DNA of 64,000 nucleotides, from the NCBI GenBank assembly GCA_027854065.1, contig JAQGEF010000004.1, positions 124,001 through 188,000 of the forward strand. Direction: 5' to 3'. Position 1 is the first letter of the stretch. Every line of letters begins with the position of its first letter. This stretch comes from Polluticaenibacter yanchengensis (GTDB lineage: Bacteria > Bacteroidota > Bacteroidia > Chitinophagales > Chitinophagaceae). This document shows, piece by piece, positions 25,657 to 35,197 of this stretch. Below the pieces are notes generated by a model, which worked only from the letters and a program-made list of their open reading frames with translations, had not been told where the DNA came from and did no database searches. A program made the translations under genes and the position numbers.

Positions 25657-27219
25657 TTATGGTCTTGGAGTGGCAGGTCTTGGTTTAGGCAACTCTTTGC
25701 GCGGAATCTTTTCATCTCTTGTAGCCGCATTATATACAAATGCCGCTACAATGGTTGCCATTTGTTTCAGATCGGCTTCTATTAAATGATCGTAGCTGTC
25801 CACACTGGTATGATGCGTGCGGGTATTATACTCAATAGGGTCCTGGATAAACTGGAATCCCGGTAAGCCCACCGCATCAAAAGCCTGGTGGTCTGTTCCG
25901 CCCGTATTAGAGATGGTCACCGTTTTAGCATCCAGGTCATGAAAAGGTTCCAGCCATTTTGTAAAAATATCTTTCACGTCAGCATTTCCCTGTAAATAGA
26001 TACCACGGATTTTACCAGTACCGTTGTCTATATTAAAGTAAGAAGACAGTTTGGCGTGTTCCGGTTTTAGTTCCATGGTAGCTGGGTCTGCAAAATGGTT
26101 TTTCACATAACCGCGGGAACCGTGTAAACCTTGTTCTTCCCCACCCCAAAGAGCGATCCGGATGGTCCGGCGGGGCCTGGCTCCTATTGCTTTCAGAATC
26201 CGCACGGCTTCCATCATTACTGCGCATCCGGCCGCATTATCCGTAGCGCCTGTACTGGAATGCCAGCTATCCAGGTGGCCGCCCAACATTACTATTTCAT
26301 CTTTTAATTTCGGGTCTGTGCCAGGAATTTCTGCTATTACATTATAGCCTTTTGTATCATCGTTGTAAGAAAGTGTTTTTACATCCACATCCAGCTTTAC
26401 AGGCTGCCCTGCCTTTGCTAACCTGGCGATGGTCAGGTAGTCTTCTGCCTGCAGCATAATATCCAGGAAACTGTCCGGGGCATCTTTTGCATACGAGCCA
26501 CCACCCTGCACAAACAACGTACCATCACGGCCACGTAAGCTATAACTTAAAATACCAACCGCACCTTCACTTTCGGCCCATTCTTTTAAGAGTGCGTTCA
26601 CCCTGGCGGCCGCCATTGCAGCCGGGTTAGGTGTGCGCCTGCCGCCTTGCGGTGCAACCGGTGGTTCTGCATTCGCCATTTTTGTCAACTCCTCTTCGGT
26701 GTACCTGGAGGCATCTGCTTTAAAGCTCGGCAATAACGTATCTGTGCGATATGGAATTAATAATTTACCCTTAAGTTTTCCTTTGTATTTGGCTTCCAGC
26801 TCTATTGTATCTTTTGCTTCTACCAGTAAAATTTCGGCATTTTTTAAACCATTGGTACCGGCAGTCCATGCTTTAGGATAAGCATTCAATGGCTTATAGT
26901 AGGGTGCCGTTAGAGCTACGTATGACTTTTGCAGTTCCCAGCCTTTACCAAACTCTCCCCACGGTTCTAATTTGGCATTTTTTAAACCGGTCTTAGACAG
27001 TTCATCTTTCGCCCAGTTCGCTGCTTTTATGTAACCTTTTGAGCCTGCCAGACGCGGGCCATTTACATCTGTCAGGTAAAAAGCAAAATCCATTACCCTG
27101 GAATTTTCCAAGCCTTCTTTACGGATTTTTTCTACCATGTTCAGGTCCGTTTTCTCCTGTGCCCAAACGGCAGAAACAGAAAACAGCATCATTGTTGTGA
27201 ATACACCCAATCTTCTCAT
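25657..27219 (-). CDS. Secreted M28-family peptidase, carboxypeptidase Q-like
   Basis: A 520-residue exported zinc exopeptidase. Signal peptide about 1-20 (ending VWAQ). A PA-like insert lies around residues 130-290. The zinc site reads GGHLDSW near 313, GATDNAAG near 325, GGEEQGLHGS near 360, NIDNGTG near 395 and GGTDHQAFD near 441, in the order of the plasma glutamate carboxypeptidase (CPQ) branch. The C-terminal tail is Pro/Arg-rich (PKPRPATPRP). It is distinct from the shorter M28 enzyme at 3650. The likely function is release of amino acids or dipeptides from peptides outside the cytoplasm. Confidence 0.92.
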   Translation of the reverse strand: MRRLGVFTTMMLFSVSAVWAQEKTDLNMVEKIRKEGLENSRVMDFAFYLTDVNGPRLAGSKGYIKAANWAKDELSKTGLKNAKLEPWGEFGKGWELQKSYVALTAPYYKPLNAYPKAWTAGTNGLKNAEILLVEAKDTIELEAKYKGKLKGKLLIPYRTDTLLPSFKADASRYTEEELTKMANAEPPVAPQGGRRTPNPAAMAAARVNALLKEWAESEGAVGILSYSLRGRDGTLFVQGGGSYAKDAPDSFLDIMLQAEDYLTIARLAKAGQPVKLDVDVKTLSYNDDTKGYNVIAEIPGTDPKLKDEIVMLGGHLDSWHSSTGATDNAAGCAVMMEAVRILKAIGARPRRTIRIALWGGEEQGLHGSRGYVKNHFADPATMELKPEHAKLSSYFNIDNGTGKIRGIYLQGNADVKDIFTKWLEPFHDLDAKTVTISNTGGTDHQAFDAVGLPGFQFIQDPIEYNTRTHHTSVDSYDHLIEADLKQMATIVAAFVYNAATRDEKIPRKELPKPRPATPRP

Positions 27220-27368
27220 AAATAGCGTTTTTTTTAATTTAAAGCATGATTATGAAAAATTGGACGCTGAATATGACAATTACTATTGTTTCGGTCTGCA
27301 GATTTTAAGCAAGGTGTGCTTACCGGTCCCCGGAAGAATCCGCACCGGGTGTACAAAACCTTCTATCA

Positions 27369-29801
27369 CTATCGCACTAATGTGATACTGCCGGAAATGA
27401 CCTCACTTTTTTCGTTACCGGTTTTAATAAGGTAGTAGTAAGTACCTGCAGGCAAGAGCTGACCATTGTGAATACCTGTCCACGGGCGGTAGTTATTTTT
27501 AGAGGTATAAACAGTTTGGCCCCACCTGTTTACAATGGTGATTTCTGCCAGGGGATAAATACCAAGGCCAGTGATGATCCATGTATCATTGATACCATCT
27601 CCGTTCGGGCTGAAGGCATTGGGTATTTGCAGTGCCTTTATTATTCTTACATTCACCGTATCGGTGGCTTTGCAACCGTCTTTGCTTTCCGCCAGCAATA
27701 CAAAGTTGAAAATACCCTCCCCCGATACAACCGGGTCCAGTATTAAACGGTCACTCAGGAAAGGGGAAGCGGCCCAGCTAAAGGACTCTGTTATATTATC
27801 AACACGACCGTTTAATCTTACAGGAGCGGTGCCGGATGATTCAATATCTGCACCGGCATCGGGCACGGGCAAAGGTAATAAGGTGGCACGGGCAGTAATT
27901 GCAGACAGACATCCGGCTTCGGTAGATACTTCCAGGGTGACCGTTGTATCTTTCGTGGGCCTGAATACAGGATTCTTTATATCGTTCCTGCTAAAAACGC
28001 CTTCCGGCAGCCATTTATACCGGTACTTACTGTATGAATCCGGGCTTACTACCGGCTTTAATGTGATGGCATCACCGCTGCATAACTTTAGTTCACCCAA
28101 CGCTACTTTAGCCGGTTCTTCTACCTTTATGGTAACCGTTTGTACAGAATCCTTACATCCTGCCTGGCTGGCAGTGAACCGGTAACCGGTGGATTGCAGC
28201 GGCCTGGCAACGGGCATTAACAACAAGGGATTATCCAGGTAGGTTGCCGGAGTCCAGGAGTGTGTAAAGCCGGCCCCGCCTGCTATTCTCATATTTACAG
28301 GCGCTCCTACGCATACAACCGTATCATTATTCAGCAGTTCCGGCCATTTTACCAGAGATAAGTTTATTGTCTGACTGCTGTCTTTACATCCCGGGTAACT
28401 TGCAGTGATGGTGTAGCTGATATCTGCCAACGGTGTGGTAGTATTTTTCATACCGGAAGTGCCGTCCAGGTATAATGTCGGTGCCCATTTATATTTAAAT
28501 TCAGCATTTCCATCCAGGGATATTAATACCGGGCCCGGTTTACAAAGTACCGTGTCCTGCGTTTTAATATCAAAACCTTTCAAGACTTTCACTTTTACGG
28601 TTTCTTTGGTCTGGCAGACCGTTGGCAGACCGGAGGGTGCCAATGTTACCACGTATTCAATATCTTCCAATGGGGTTACCAGCGGGTTGGCAATGGTATT
28701 ATTATTTAAGTAAGTGTTCGGCTGCCAGCGTACCCGCACATTTCCTTCTCCCTGCAATACGCCGTTTAACTGAACACTCCCACCGGTACATACAACAGTG
28801 TCCTTGCTGATGTTTATCTGGTAAGGCAGTTTTACTGTAAAATCTTTCCCGGTGGCAAAACCGTTGCTGTTACCACACAGGTCCAGGAGGCTGTTGCCAT
28901 CCGTACCTGTTTTAATATTTAAAGTATAGGCTTTACCCAGCACTAGCTGGCCACCGAGCGTTAATAATAATTCATGAGTATATGCATTGGAACCGGTATT
29001 GCAGTTTACGCCGCTGGCTTTTATGATTGCGGGATTCATCTGCCCCAATGTAAAATCTGAGCCATCTGAAGCGAGCGACGAGCATAACACGGGCGATTTC
29101 AGTTTTACCTGCATTGTTGTAAAATAATCATCTCCTGCGGCACAGATTGGCGTAACATTGTCAACGCCACTTTCCGGCTGTTCAAATGTGGCAGTTGAGC
29201 CGGAAAAACTGAGGGAAAAACCTGCCGGAGAACCGGAAAAATTATCTACAAGAACCAGGTATTCATCTCCTGCTTTTGCTTCTATAAATTTTAAAAACGG
29301 CTTGCCATTGATCCCTTCTTCTGTTGTGAGGTCGGTACTCACATAATTCAACCCGATTTTACCTTCCGGGTATATTGGTGCTTCGCTGCAATTGCCGTTG
29401 CAGTTGCCGTTAAAACGAATAATGGCATCTGCAAGCTTACTGGTACTGTAAGGGCATTTTAAGCCTGTAGCGTTTACCACTGTAAAATCATAGTCTTCCA
29501 ATGGATTCACCGGCGTTATTGTAAACACAATATTTCCGGCAGTAGCCACTTTTAGCCTGAACCAGACAGAATTATTCTCCAGCCGTTGATTAAAGCCGCC
29601 ATTATTATCTACTTCAAAAGCATTGCTGCCGGGCCCGGTATAAGAAAACGGGGTGAAAAATTCGTTATTACAAAGCGTTAAAGCGCCACAGGCATCCTGT
29701 TCCGGCTGCATAGGTGGCAGTACCTGTGCCTGCAATTTTAATGCAAATACAAGGAATAGCAGGTAGCTGCTAAAAATGCTTATAATGCGTTTACCGTTCA
29801 T
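27369..29801 (-). CDS. Secreted adhesin-like protein with gliding-motility (CHU_C) C-terminal domain
   Basis: About 810 residues from the preferred ATG at 29801, which gives a clean signal peptide (MNGKRIISIFSSYLLFLVFA); the longer frame to 29972 translates repeat A3. An N-terminal region lacks known motifs. The central part is a run of about 80-residue repeats with CKDSVQT-type ends and alternating C..G.PV.L pairs, likely Ig-like/PKD-like domains. The C-terminus has IPNAFSPNGDGINDTW and ends PWTG...LPAGTYYYLI...GSITLVR, the T9SS-linked gliding-motility-associated domain. It should be secreted to the cell surface. It is followed by a second CTD gene on the same strand side. Confidence 0.9.
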   Translation of the reverse strand: MNGKRIISIFSSYLLFLVFALKLQAQVLPPMQPEQDACGALTLCNNEFFTPFSYTGPGSNAFEVDNNGGFNQRLENNSVWFRLKVATAGNIVFTITPVNPLEDYDFTVVNATGLKCPYSTSKLADAIIRFNGNCNGNCSEAPIYPEGKIGLNYVSTDLTTEEGINGKPFLKFIEAKAGDEYLVLVDNFSGSPAGFSLSFSGSTATFEQPESGVDNVTPICAAGDDYFTTMQVKLKSPVLCSSLASDGSDFTLGQMNPAIIKASGVNCNTGSNAYTHELLLTLGGQLVLGKAYTLNIKTGTDGNSLLDLCGNSNGFATGKDFTVKLPYQINISKDTVVCTGGSVQLNGVLQGEGNVRVRWQPNTYLNNNTIANPLVTPLEDIEYVVTLAPSGLPTVCQTKETVKVKVLKGFDIKTQDTVLCKPGPVLISLDGNAEFKYKWAPTLYLDGTSGMKNTTTPLADISYTITASYPGCKDSSQTINLSLVKWPELLNNDTVVCVGAPVNMRIAGGAGFTHSWTPATYLDNPLLLMPVARPLQSTGYRFTASQAGCKDSVQTVTIKVEEPAKVALGELKLCSGDAITLKPVVSPDSYSKYRYKWLPEGVFSRNDIKNPVFRPTKDTTVTLEVSTEAGCLSAITARATLLPLPVPDAGADIESSGTAPVRLNGRVDNITESFSWAASPFLSDRLILDPVVSGEGIFNFVLLAESKDGCKATDTVNVRIIKALQIPNAFSPNGDGINDTWIITGLGIYPLAEITIVNRWGQTVYTSKNNYRPWTGIHNGQLLPAGTYYYLIKTGNEKSEVISGSITLVR

Positions 29802-29818
29802 TTTTCTTTTTCTTATTT

Positions 29819-29964
29819 GGGGCTGGCATCTGCCATTCTTTACCGGACTTTTGTTCGGGGTACTCCGGGGCTCGCTGCGCTCGGTGCTAGCCTTAAAAGA
29901 ATAGTTGCATGCTCCCGTATTACGCACCAGCCGCCATGCGGCTGCCCCCGTACCTCCGCAGCCC
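29819..29964 (-). repeat. Family A structured repeat, copy A3 (short form, inverted)
   Basis: On the minus strand it starts GGGCTGCGG, has CAGCCGC-catg-GCGGCTG, then a GAGCACCGAGCGCAGCGAG-like block, and ends CAGCCCCAAATAAGAAA. Its end lies 18 bases before the ATG of the CHU_C protein, so it forms the gene's leader. Confidence 0.7.
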
Positions 29965-30090
29965 TTCATCATTTGTAATTTTACTGAACCATTGCGACAG
30001 TAATATTTCTAACTGTGCTTTTGCTCATATACCCGCCGGCACCATTTTATTGAACATGAAATGGCACCGGCAGATTTGTATCAGCGCGCG

Positions 30091-31980
30091 TTATTGAATG
30101 ACCAGTTTACTACGCTCTATGCTGCCGTTATTATGGTATATGAAAATGTATATACCGGATTTCAACCCGGTTGTATTCAATTGAAGGGACCGGCTACCTT
30201 CTGCCACATTTTTAAATGCCTGCACTTTACCATCGATGCCTGTTAACTGATAAAAAGCATTGGCCCGGGCTTTATTGAAATGAACGGATATGTTATTGCC
30301 TGCAGTAACGGGATTTGGTAATATTCTGAAATGGTTGTTCTCAACATTCTCAATGGTTACAACCTGGCTAAAAGCAACGCTGCCATCTTTATCCAGCATT
30401 TTAAGCCTGTAATAGTTTTTATCATTGTCTAAAATGTCCGTGTAATCATACTGGCTGTTATTGCCCGCGGCCATTATAGTTGCAATGAGTTTAAATGATG
30501 TAAATAACGGACCTGTCGATTTCTGAAGTTCAAATTTGCTGAAGTTCTCTTCTTCTGCCGTACGCCATTGCAGCAGCCCTTTTCCATTGTCATTTTTACC
30601 GGTAAAGCTTACCAGGTTCACCGGCAGGCTGCCTTCTTCTTCTTTTATTTTTACAACCCATATATCCAGTCCCATCACTTCATTGCCCCAATAAGTATGT
30701 GTGCCTTTATTCGGCACCGTTCTGTTCCTGCCAATACCTGATGACGAAGTGGTTACCAGTAAAACTGTTCCGTCTGTATTGGCAGTGATCCCTGCTAAAT
30801 AACTTTCGCTGTCTTTACCTCCGTATAAATTTCTCCATATTTCATTGCCACCGGCAGCCAGCTTCAATATTAAAATATCATTGTCCATGCCAATGTTGTT
30901 GTTTTCGTCGGGCTCTACATTGGTGGTCCTGATGGCCAGTACCAGGTTTTCGCCGGTTACTGCCACCGGGGTTAATACCAGGTCTTCATTATTGGCCGTC
31001 CCTATTGTTTTTTGCCACTGTAGCTGGTTGCTGTTATTGAATTTTAATATCCAGATATCTGATCCGCCTAAAGAAGCATCTGTTTTATCGCCGGACTTGC
31101 CTCCGTCAGTGTTTCCAGCTACAATAAAACCATCACTTACAGGATATACTTTAGCAGTGGACTCCCAATCATTTGTACCGAGTGTTTTGTTCCAGGTAAC
31201 GGTGCCTTTGGCATCTGTTTTTACTATCCAAAAATCAAAGGTGCCCCTGGTGTCTTCTGATTTATCTCCTGATTTGCCGGACTCCGATACGCCTGATAGA
31301 ATGAAACCGCCGCCGGGTGCATTGATAATGTCATTCGGGTTATCATTTTTGCTACCCCCGATTGTTTTATCCCATTCCGGCAAACCGGTATCATCTGTTT
31401 TGATCAGCCAGAAATCATTCTCTCCTTTGGCATTTTCTGTTTTATCATTCCCTTTATCTGTATTACTGCTTAGCAGTAGTGCGTAGCCGCCATCCGGGGC
31501 CTGTACCACGCTCACAGGCTCATCTGCAGGATATGTATCCGGGGCCGGGGCACCACCGGCATATTGTTCTTCCCACTGCAGGTTAAAGTTTTTATCAAAC
31601 TTGCTCAGGACTGTTTTAGTTAAACTACTGTTGCGGCCTATGGCCACGATACCGCCATCTGAAGTGGGCGCTATTTTTTTAAAATAACCGTTTAAAACCC
31701 TGGTGAAACTGGTATCGCCGTTTTTATTAAGCTTTACCAGCTTGAATTTATTTTGGGAAGCCATTAAAATGGCGGTTTCATTGGCCGGCAGCGGCAATAC
31801 ATCGCGTACAGTCTCCTGCAATCCGATGACATCATCTAAATAATTGCCTACATAAATGGCTTTTACAGTATCAGTCGCTATGGCTTTTTGCCACTCGATC
31901 ACCGGTTTTTGTGCTAATGCTGTCTTTATTTGCGTCAATGCCAACAATACAAAAAAGAGCATAAAATTTTTAGCAGTCAT
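30091..31980 (-). CDS. Secreted protein with T9SS type A sorting domain
   Basis: 629 residues. Signal peptide about 1-23 (ending ALAQ). The body holds at least three near-repeats of about 60 residues ending FWLIKTDDTG / FWIVKTDAKG / IWILKFNNSN, each with a SGKSGDKSE-like acidic/Gly loop, resembling a beta-propeller-like surface protein. From residue 440 comes a fibronectin-like segment, and the last 75 residues (ILPNPVTAGN ... LKSGIYIFIY ... KLVIQ) form the T9SS C-terminal sorting signal. It should be exported by the type IX system and anchored or released. Function is unknown. Confidence 0.9.
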   Translation of the reverse strand: MTAKNFMLFFVLLALTQIKTALAQKPVIEWQKAIATDTVKAIYVGNYLDDVIGLQETVRDVLPLPANETAILMASQNKFKLVKLNKNGDTSFTRVLNGYFKKIAPTSDGGIVAIGRNSSLTKTVLSKFDKNFNLQWEEQYAGGAPAPDTYPADEPVSVVQAPDGGYALLLSSNTDKGNDKTENAKGENDFWLIKTDDTGLPEWDKTIGGSKNDNPNDIINAPGGGFILSGVSESGKSGDKSEDTRGTFDFWIVKTDAKGTVTWNKTLGTNDWESTAKVYPVSDGFIVAGNTDGGKSGDKTDASLGGSDIWILKFNNSNQLQWQKTIGTANNEDLVLTPVAVTGENLVLAIRTTNVEPDENNNIGMDNDILILKLAAGGNEIWRNLYGGKDSESYLAGITANTDGTVLLVTTSSSGIGRNRTVPNKGTHTYWGNEVMGLDIWVVKIKEEEGSLPVNLVSFTGKNDNGKGLLQWRTAEEENFSKFELQKSTGPLFTSFKLIATIMAAGNNSQYDYTDILDNDKNYYRLKMLDKDGSVAFSQVVTIENVENNHFRILPNPVTAGNNISVHFNKARANAFYQLTGIDGKVQAFKNVAEGSRSLQLNTTGLKSGIYIFIYHNNGSIERSKLVIQ

Positions 31981-32022
31981 AATGGTTATGTTTTAATAAT
32001 GTAAGTTTTGTTTTGATGCTAA

Positions 32023-32030
32023 CAAAGCTA
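32023..32030 (-). promoter_or_regulatory. Putative promoter of the T9SS protein, -7 box
   Basis: Minus-strand TAGCTTTG, a perfect TAnnTTTG, 43 bases upstream of the ATG at 31980. The rest up to 32237 shows nothing recognisable. Confidence 0.5.
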
Positions 32031-32237
32031 TACTTATCAGGAGGTAGGAAAACTAATGTTTTCCCTAAAGGTTCTCTTTGAATAAACCCTTATGGAAATA
32101 TGGCATAGAAAAGTAAAAATACGAAATGGTGCTGTTCTTAAATATTACATTTGTTTTAACTTTACCGGGCATGTATTGAAAGTACCGGCACTTTGCTTCT
32201 GCCGGGAGAAAGTTGAGTACAGATTAAAATGAAGAGA

Positions 32238-32402
32238 GGCTGCGGCATGCGTGGGTGGCGAGGTACGAGCCAGTATATTTTTTCAGGATGAAATGAATAC
32301 GACCTGCTACCGGAAGTGACTCCTGAAAAATATACCGAGCGCCAGCGGAGCCCTAAGCACGCCGGACCAATGTCGGATGGGATGACGGCTGCAGACAGCC
32401 CC
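32238..32402 (+). repeat. Family A structured repeat, copy A4 (long form)
   Basis: Begins GGCTGCGG and ends CTGCAGACAGCCCC. Between GAGCCAG and ACCGAGCG it carries an extra hairpin: TATATTTTTTCAGG (32274-32287) with CCTGAAAAATATA (32322-32334), one bulged T. It lies between divergent genes, ending 23 bases before the sensor-kinase ATG. Confidence 0.75.
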
Positions 32403-32425
32403 GAAAATTAAAAATACTGACCGGA

Positions 32426-34495
32426 ATGTGTGCATTGAGACTGAGGAAAGCATTAAAGCATTATAACTGGCGTGTTCCCGGCAATATTGTTTGCTTCGGG
32501 CTCTCATTGTTATGCTTTATAACTGTGTGCAGGGGGCAATATGAATCGGGGCAGAAACTTAATACAAATATTTACAAGGATACTTTTAGCATTAATAAGG
32601 CGATTAAGCGGGCTGATTCTTTAACAGAAACAAAGCCGGACAGCGCGATGCGGCTTTCGGAATTTGCTTTATCCAGCAGCCGGAGCATGAATTTTTATAC
32701 CGGGGTGGTAAAAAGCCTTGGACAGATCGGGGTTCAGTATATGGTGAGAAGTGAATACGCCCCGGCAATAAAAGCGCTGAAAGAGGGTATTGTTTTTTGT
32801 GATTCTATAAAAACGGACGCGGGCAATGCGAAGCGGCTGAATTACCTGGTAACCATTGCCTCCTGTTACTGGTATATGGGCAAGGCGGACTCTACGGCCT
32901 ATTTTTGTTATAAGGCTTTGGAAGATATTGAGAAGCGGCAAATAACGCGGGCTGAAGCGATTTTGCCGGTATATGTAAAAATATTGCATTTATGGCTGAA
33001 CCTGAATGAGGGTGCGGAACATTTTTTTAATGACAAGTATATTAATAATGCGATCAGTTACCTGAATAAAGCTGAGTTGCTGACACTGAGCAACCCGGCT
33101 ATGAAAAGCCAGATCGTATATGGCAGGGCGCAGATAAAGGAGATGCAGAAAGATTATGATTCCGCAAGGTTCTATTATAAAATGTACCTGGAACTGAAAG
33201 AGAAAGGCGGCATACATCATAGCCGGAAATTATCCTGGAACAGTGCGATGCTTCTGAATATCAGCAATACGTTTTTGTATCAAAATAAGCCGGACAGCGC
33301 TATCTGGTATGCCGACCTGGCCATTAAGGACTTGCCAACTGAAGGGAATAAGACGATGATTCCTTACCTGGTATATGCGGGTTATTATAAAGGCCGGGCT
33401 TATTTTCTGAAAGCGGATTTTAATAGGGCGGTATCTTTAACGGAAGCGGCAATTAAAATGGCGGGTGATAAAAATATTTATTTCCTGAGGGAGTTTGCAC
33501 ACCGCACATTAGCTGACGCTTATAATAAAACAAAGGATTTTGGAAAGGCTTTTTTGCACTTAACGGCTTACAATTCGATTAATGATAGCCTGAAGCAGGT
33601 GAGTAAATTACAGACGATCAGCCAGATGGAAATGAAATACCAGGTGGCGGAAATGAATAAAGAGATTGCTGAAAAGGAACTGGCGATTATTACCAAGGAT
33701 AATAAGATAAAACAAAAGAACCTCTGGCTGCTGGGTTTCGGCTCGGGAATGGTTTTTCTGGTATTGGGTATTTTTGTTTTTTACTCCAGGGTGCGCTACC
33801 GTCAGCAGCTTACTGCAATGAAAACGGCGCAGGAGATTGAGTATGCTAAGATGCAGGCATTGATTGATGGGGAGGAAAAGGAAAGAAAGCGGCTTGCGAG
33901 GGAACTGCATGACGGTATTGGCGGACAAATAGGGAATTTAAAAATGCAACTGGACACGGCTTTAATGAACAGCAATGTTGAAGACCGGAAAGGCGATTTC
34001 AGGAATTTAAAGCTGCTGATTAATGATACTTATAATGAACTGAGAAAAACATCGCATAACCTGATACCTGAAGTATTGCTGCACGAGGGGTTTGTAAAGG
34101 CTGCTGAGATTTACTGTAAAAACATGGCTAAGGGTGCCCGCTTCGACTTACATTTTGAATCGCTGGGGCCGGTACCTCCGTTAAAATCCCTGGAATCGCT
34201 GGTATTGTACAGGGCATTACAGGAATTATTGAATAATATTGTAAAGCACGCCAACGCTTCTGAAGTGTTTGTACAAATAGCTTATACTAATCACTTACTG
34301 GGTATTAGTGTAGATGATAATGGCTCGGGGTTTGATACGGATAAACAAAAAACGAGTGATGAAAGCGGGCTTGGACTGTTTGCCATCGTCAACAGGATAA
34401 AAAGTATTGGCGGCACAATGATGGTATCATCTAAAATAAACGATGGTACAAGTATTAACATTGAAATACCTGTAGAATCAGCGAATGTATTATGA
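32426..34495 (+). CDS. TPR-containing sensor histidine kinase (HisKA_3 type)
   Basis: 689 residues. A hydrophobic segment at about 20-36 suggests a signal or anchor, followed by an exported TPR-like helical region to about residue 425, a membrane helix at about 430-452 (LLGFGSGMVFLVLGIFVFY), a coiled coil, and the HisKA_3 domain with phosphoacceptor His495 (RELHDGIGGQIG). The HATPase domain has LNNIVKHANAS, DNGSGFD and GLGLFAI. This is the NarX/DegS-like branch pairing with LuxR-type regulators. The response-regulator gene overlaps its stop by 4 bases (ATGA), so they are translationally coupled. The stimulus is unknown. Confidence 0.93.
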   Translation: MCALRLRKALKHYNWRVPGNIVCFGLSLLCFITVCRGQYESGQKLNTNIYKDTFSINKAIKRADSLTETKPDSAMRLSEFALSSSRSMNFYTGVVKSLGQIGVQYMVRSEYAPAIKALKEGIVFCDSIKTDAGNAKRLNYLVTIASCYWYMGKADSTAYFCYKALEDIEKRQITRAEAILPVYVKILHLWLNLNEGAEHFFNDKYINNAISYLNKAELLTLSNPAMKSQIVYGRAQIKEMQKDYDSARFYYKMYLELKEKGGIHHSRKLSWNSAMLLNISNTFLYQNKPDSAIWYADLAIKDLPTEGNKTMIPYLVYAGYYKGRAYFLKADFNRAVSLTEAAIKMAGDKNIYFLREFAHRTLADAYNKTKDFGKAFLHLTAYNSINDSLKQVSKLQTISQMEMKYQVAEMNKEIAEKELAIITKDNKIKQKNLWLLGFGSGMVFLVLGIFVFYSRVRYRQQLTAMKTAQEIEYAKMQALIDGEEKERKRLARELHDGIGGQIGNLKMQLDTALMNSNVEDRKGDFRNLKLLINDTYNELRKTSHNLIPEVLLHEGFVKAAEIYCKNMAKGARFDLHFESLGPVPPLKSLESLVLYRALQELLNNIVKHANASEVFVQIAYTNHLLGISVDDNGSGFDTDKQKTSDESGLGLFAIVNRIKSIGGTMMVSSKINDGTSINIEIPVESANVL

Positions 34496-35127
34496 TTAAG
34501 ATAGTAATTCTGGATGACCATCCTATTGTAACCAACGGGCTAAGCAATGCTTTAGCGGTGAATAAAAATATGGCCATTGTGGCTAAATACAGCACCTGCA
34601 ATGATTTTATGATGGCTTATAAGGGCCTGGACTTTGATGTGCTTATTTTGGATATGCAGTTATCTGACGGCACGGGCTACGATGTTGCCAGGCAGGTTTT
34701 GGCAGCCAGGCCGGCTGTGGGCATCCTGGTATTCAGCAGCAGCGACATCCTTTACCAGATGAAGAAAATGCTGGAAACGGGCTGCCTGGGCTATCTTTTG
34801 AAAAATGCGGACAACGAAATGTTGTATCATGCTATTGAGCAGGTTTATAAAGGCCGGCAGGTACTGTCCCCGGAAGTGGAAAAAGCGCTGCTGGAAGAAA
34901 CATTCACGGAAAAAAATAATAAGAAAAACAAGATATTACTTACCCGGAGGGAACAGGAAGTGCTGCAATTGATCGTAAAAGAATTTACAACGCAGGAAAT
35001 TGCTTCGGAACTGTTCTTAAGTGTTTCGGCAGTGGAATTTCACAGGACGAACCTGCTTCAAAAATTGGGTGTAAAAAATGTGGCAGGACTGGTAAGGGTG
35101 GCTTTAGAAACCGGCCTGGTACAATAG
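34492..35127 (+). CDS. NarL/FixJ-family response regulator
   Basis: 211 residues: a receiver domain with acidic pocket DDHP near residues 8-9, phosphoacceptor Asp54 (LILDMQLSDG) and a Lys in LLKNAD near 102, then a LuxR-type helix-turn-helix at about 145-205 (LTRREQEVLQLIVKEFTTQE IASELFLS, split across two helices). It is the cognate partner of the kinase at 32426, with a 4-base overlap. The targets cannot be inferred. A hairpin at 35139-35170 follows. Confidence 0.95.
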   Translation: MIKIVILDDHPIVTNGLSNALAVNKNMAIVAKYSTCNDFMMAYKGLDFDVLILDMQLSDGTGYDVARQVLAARPAVGILVFSSSDILYQMKKMLETGCLGYLLKNADNEMLYHAIEQVYKGRQVLSPEVEKALLEETFTEKNNKKNKILLTRREQEVLQLIVKEFTTQEIASELFLSVSAVEFHRTNLLQKLGVKNVAGLVRVALETGLVQ

Positions 35128-35138
35128 CGCTTAAAAAA

Positions 35139-35170
35139 GGCGGATAAAAGCTTTCAGCATTTTACCCGCC
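35139..35170. terminator. Hairpin between the response regulator and purF
   Basis: GGCGGaTAAAA / TTTTAcCCGCC with one A-C mismatch and a 10-base loop. It lacks a long T run on the plus side, but the TTAAAAAAGG before it gives a U tract for the minus strand, so it may serve purF. Confidence 0.5.
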
Positions 35171-35197
35171 TGGTTATGTTCGTATTTTTAATCTTAA

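Noticed and set aside
27571..28185. 204-codon plus-strand frame, and a similar 213-codon one at 30845-31486
   Set aside because: Both are antisense shadows of the repeat-rich secreted proteins at 27369 and 30091, whose Ser/Thr/Val-rich repeats leave the opposite strand open.
29802..29972. Upstream extension of the CHU_C protein by 57 residues
   Set aside because: The extension encodes repeat A3 (MMKGCGGTGAAAW...) and precedes a clean signal peptide that begins at 29801.
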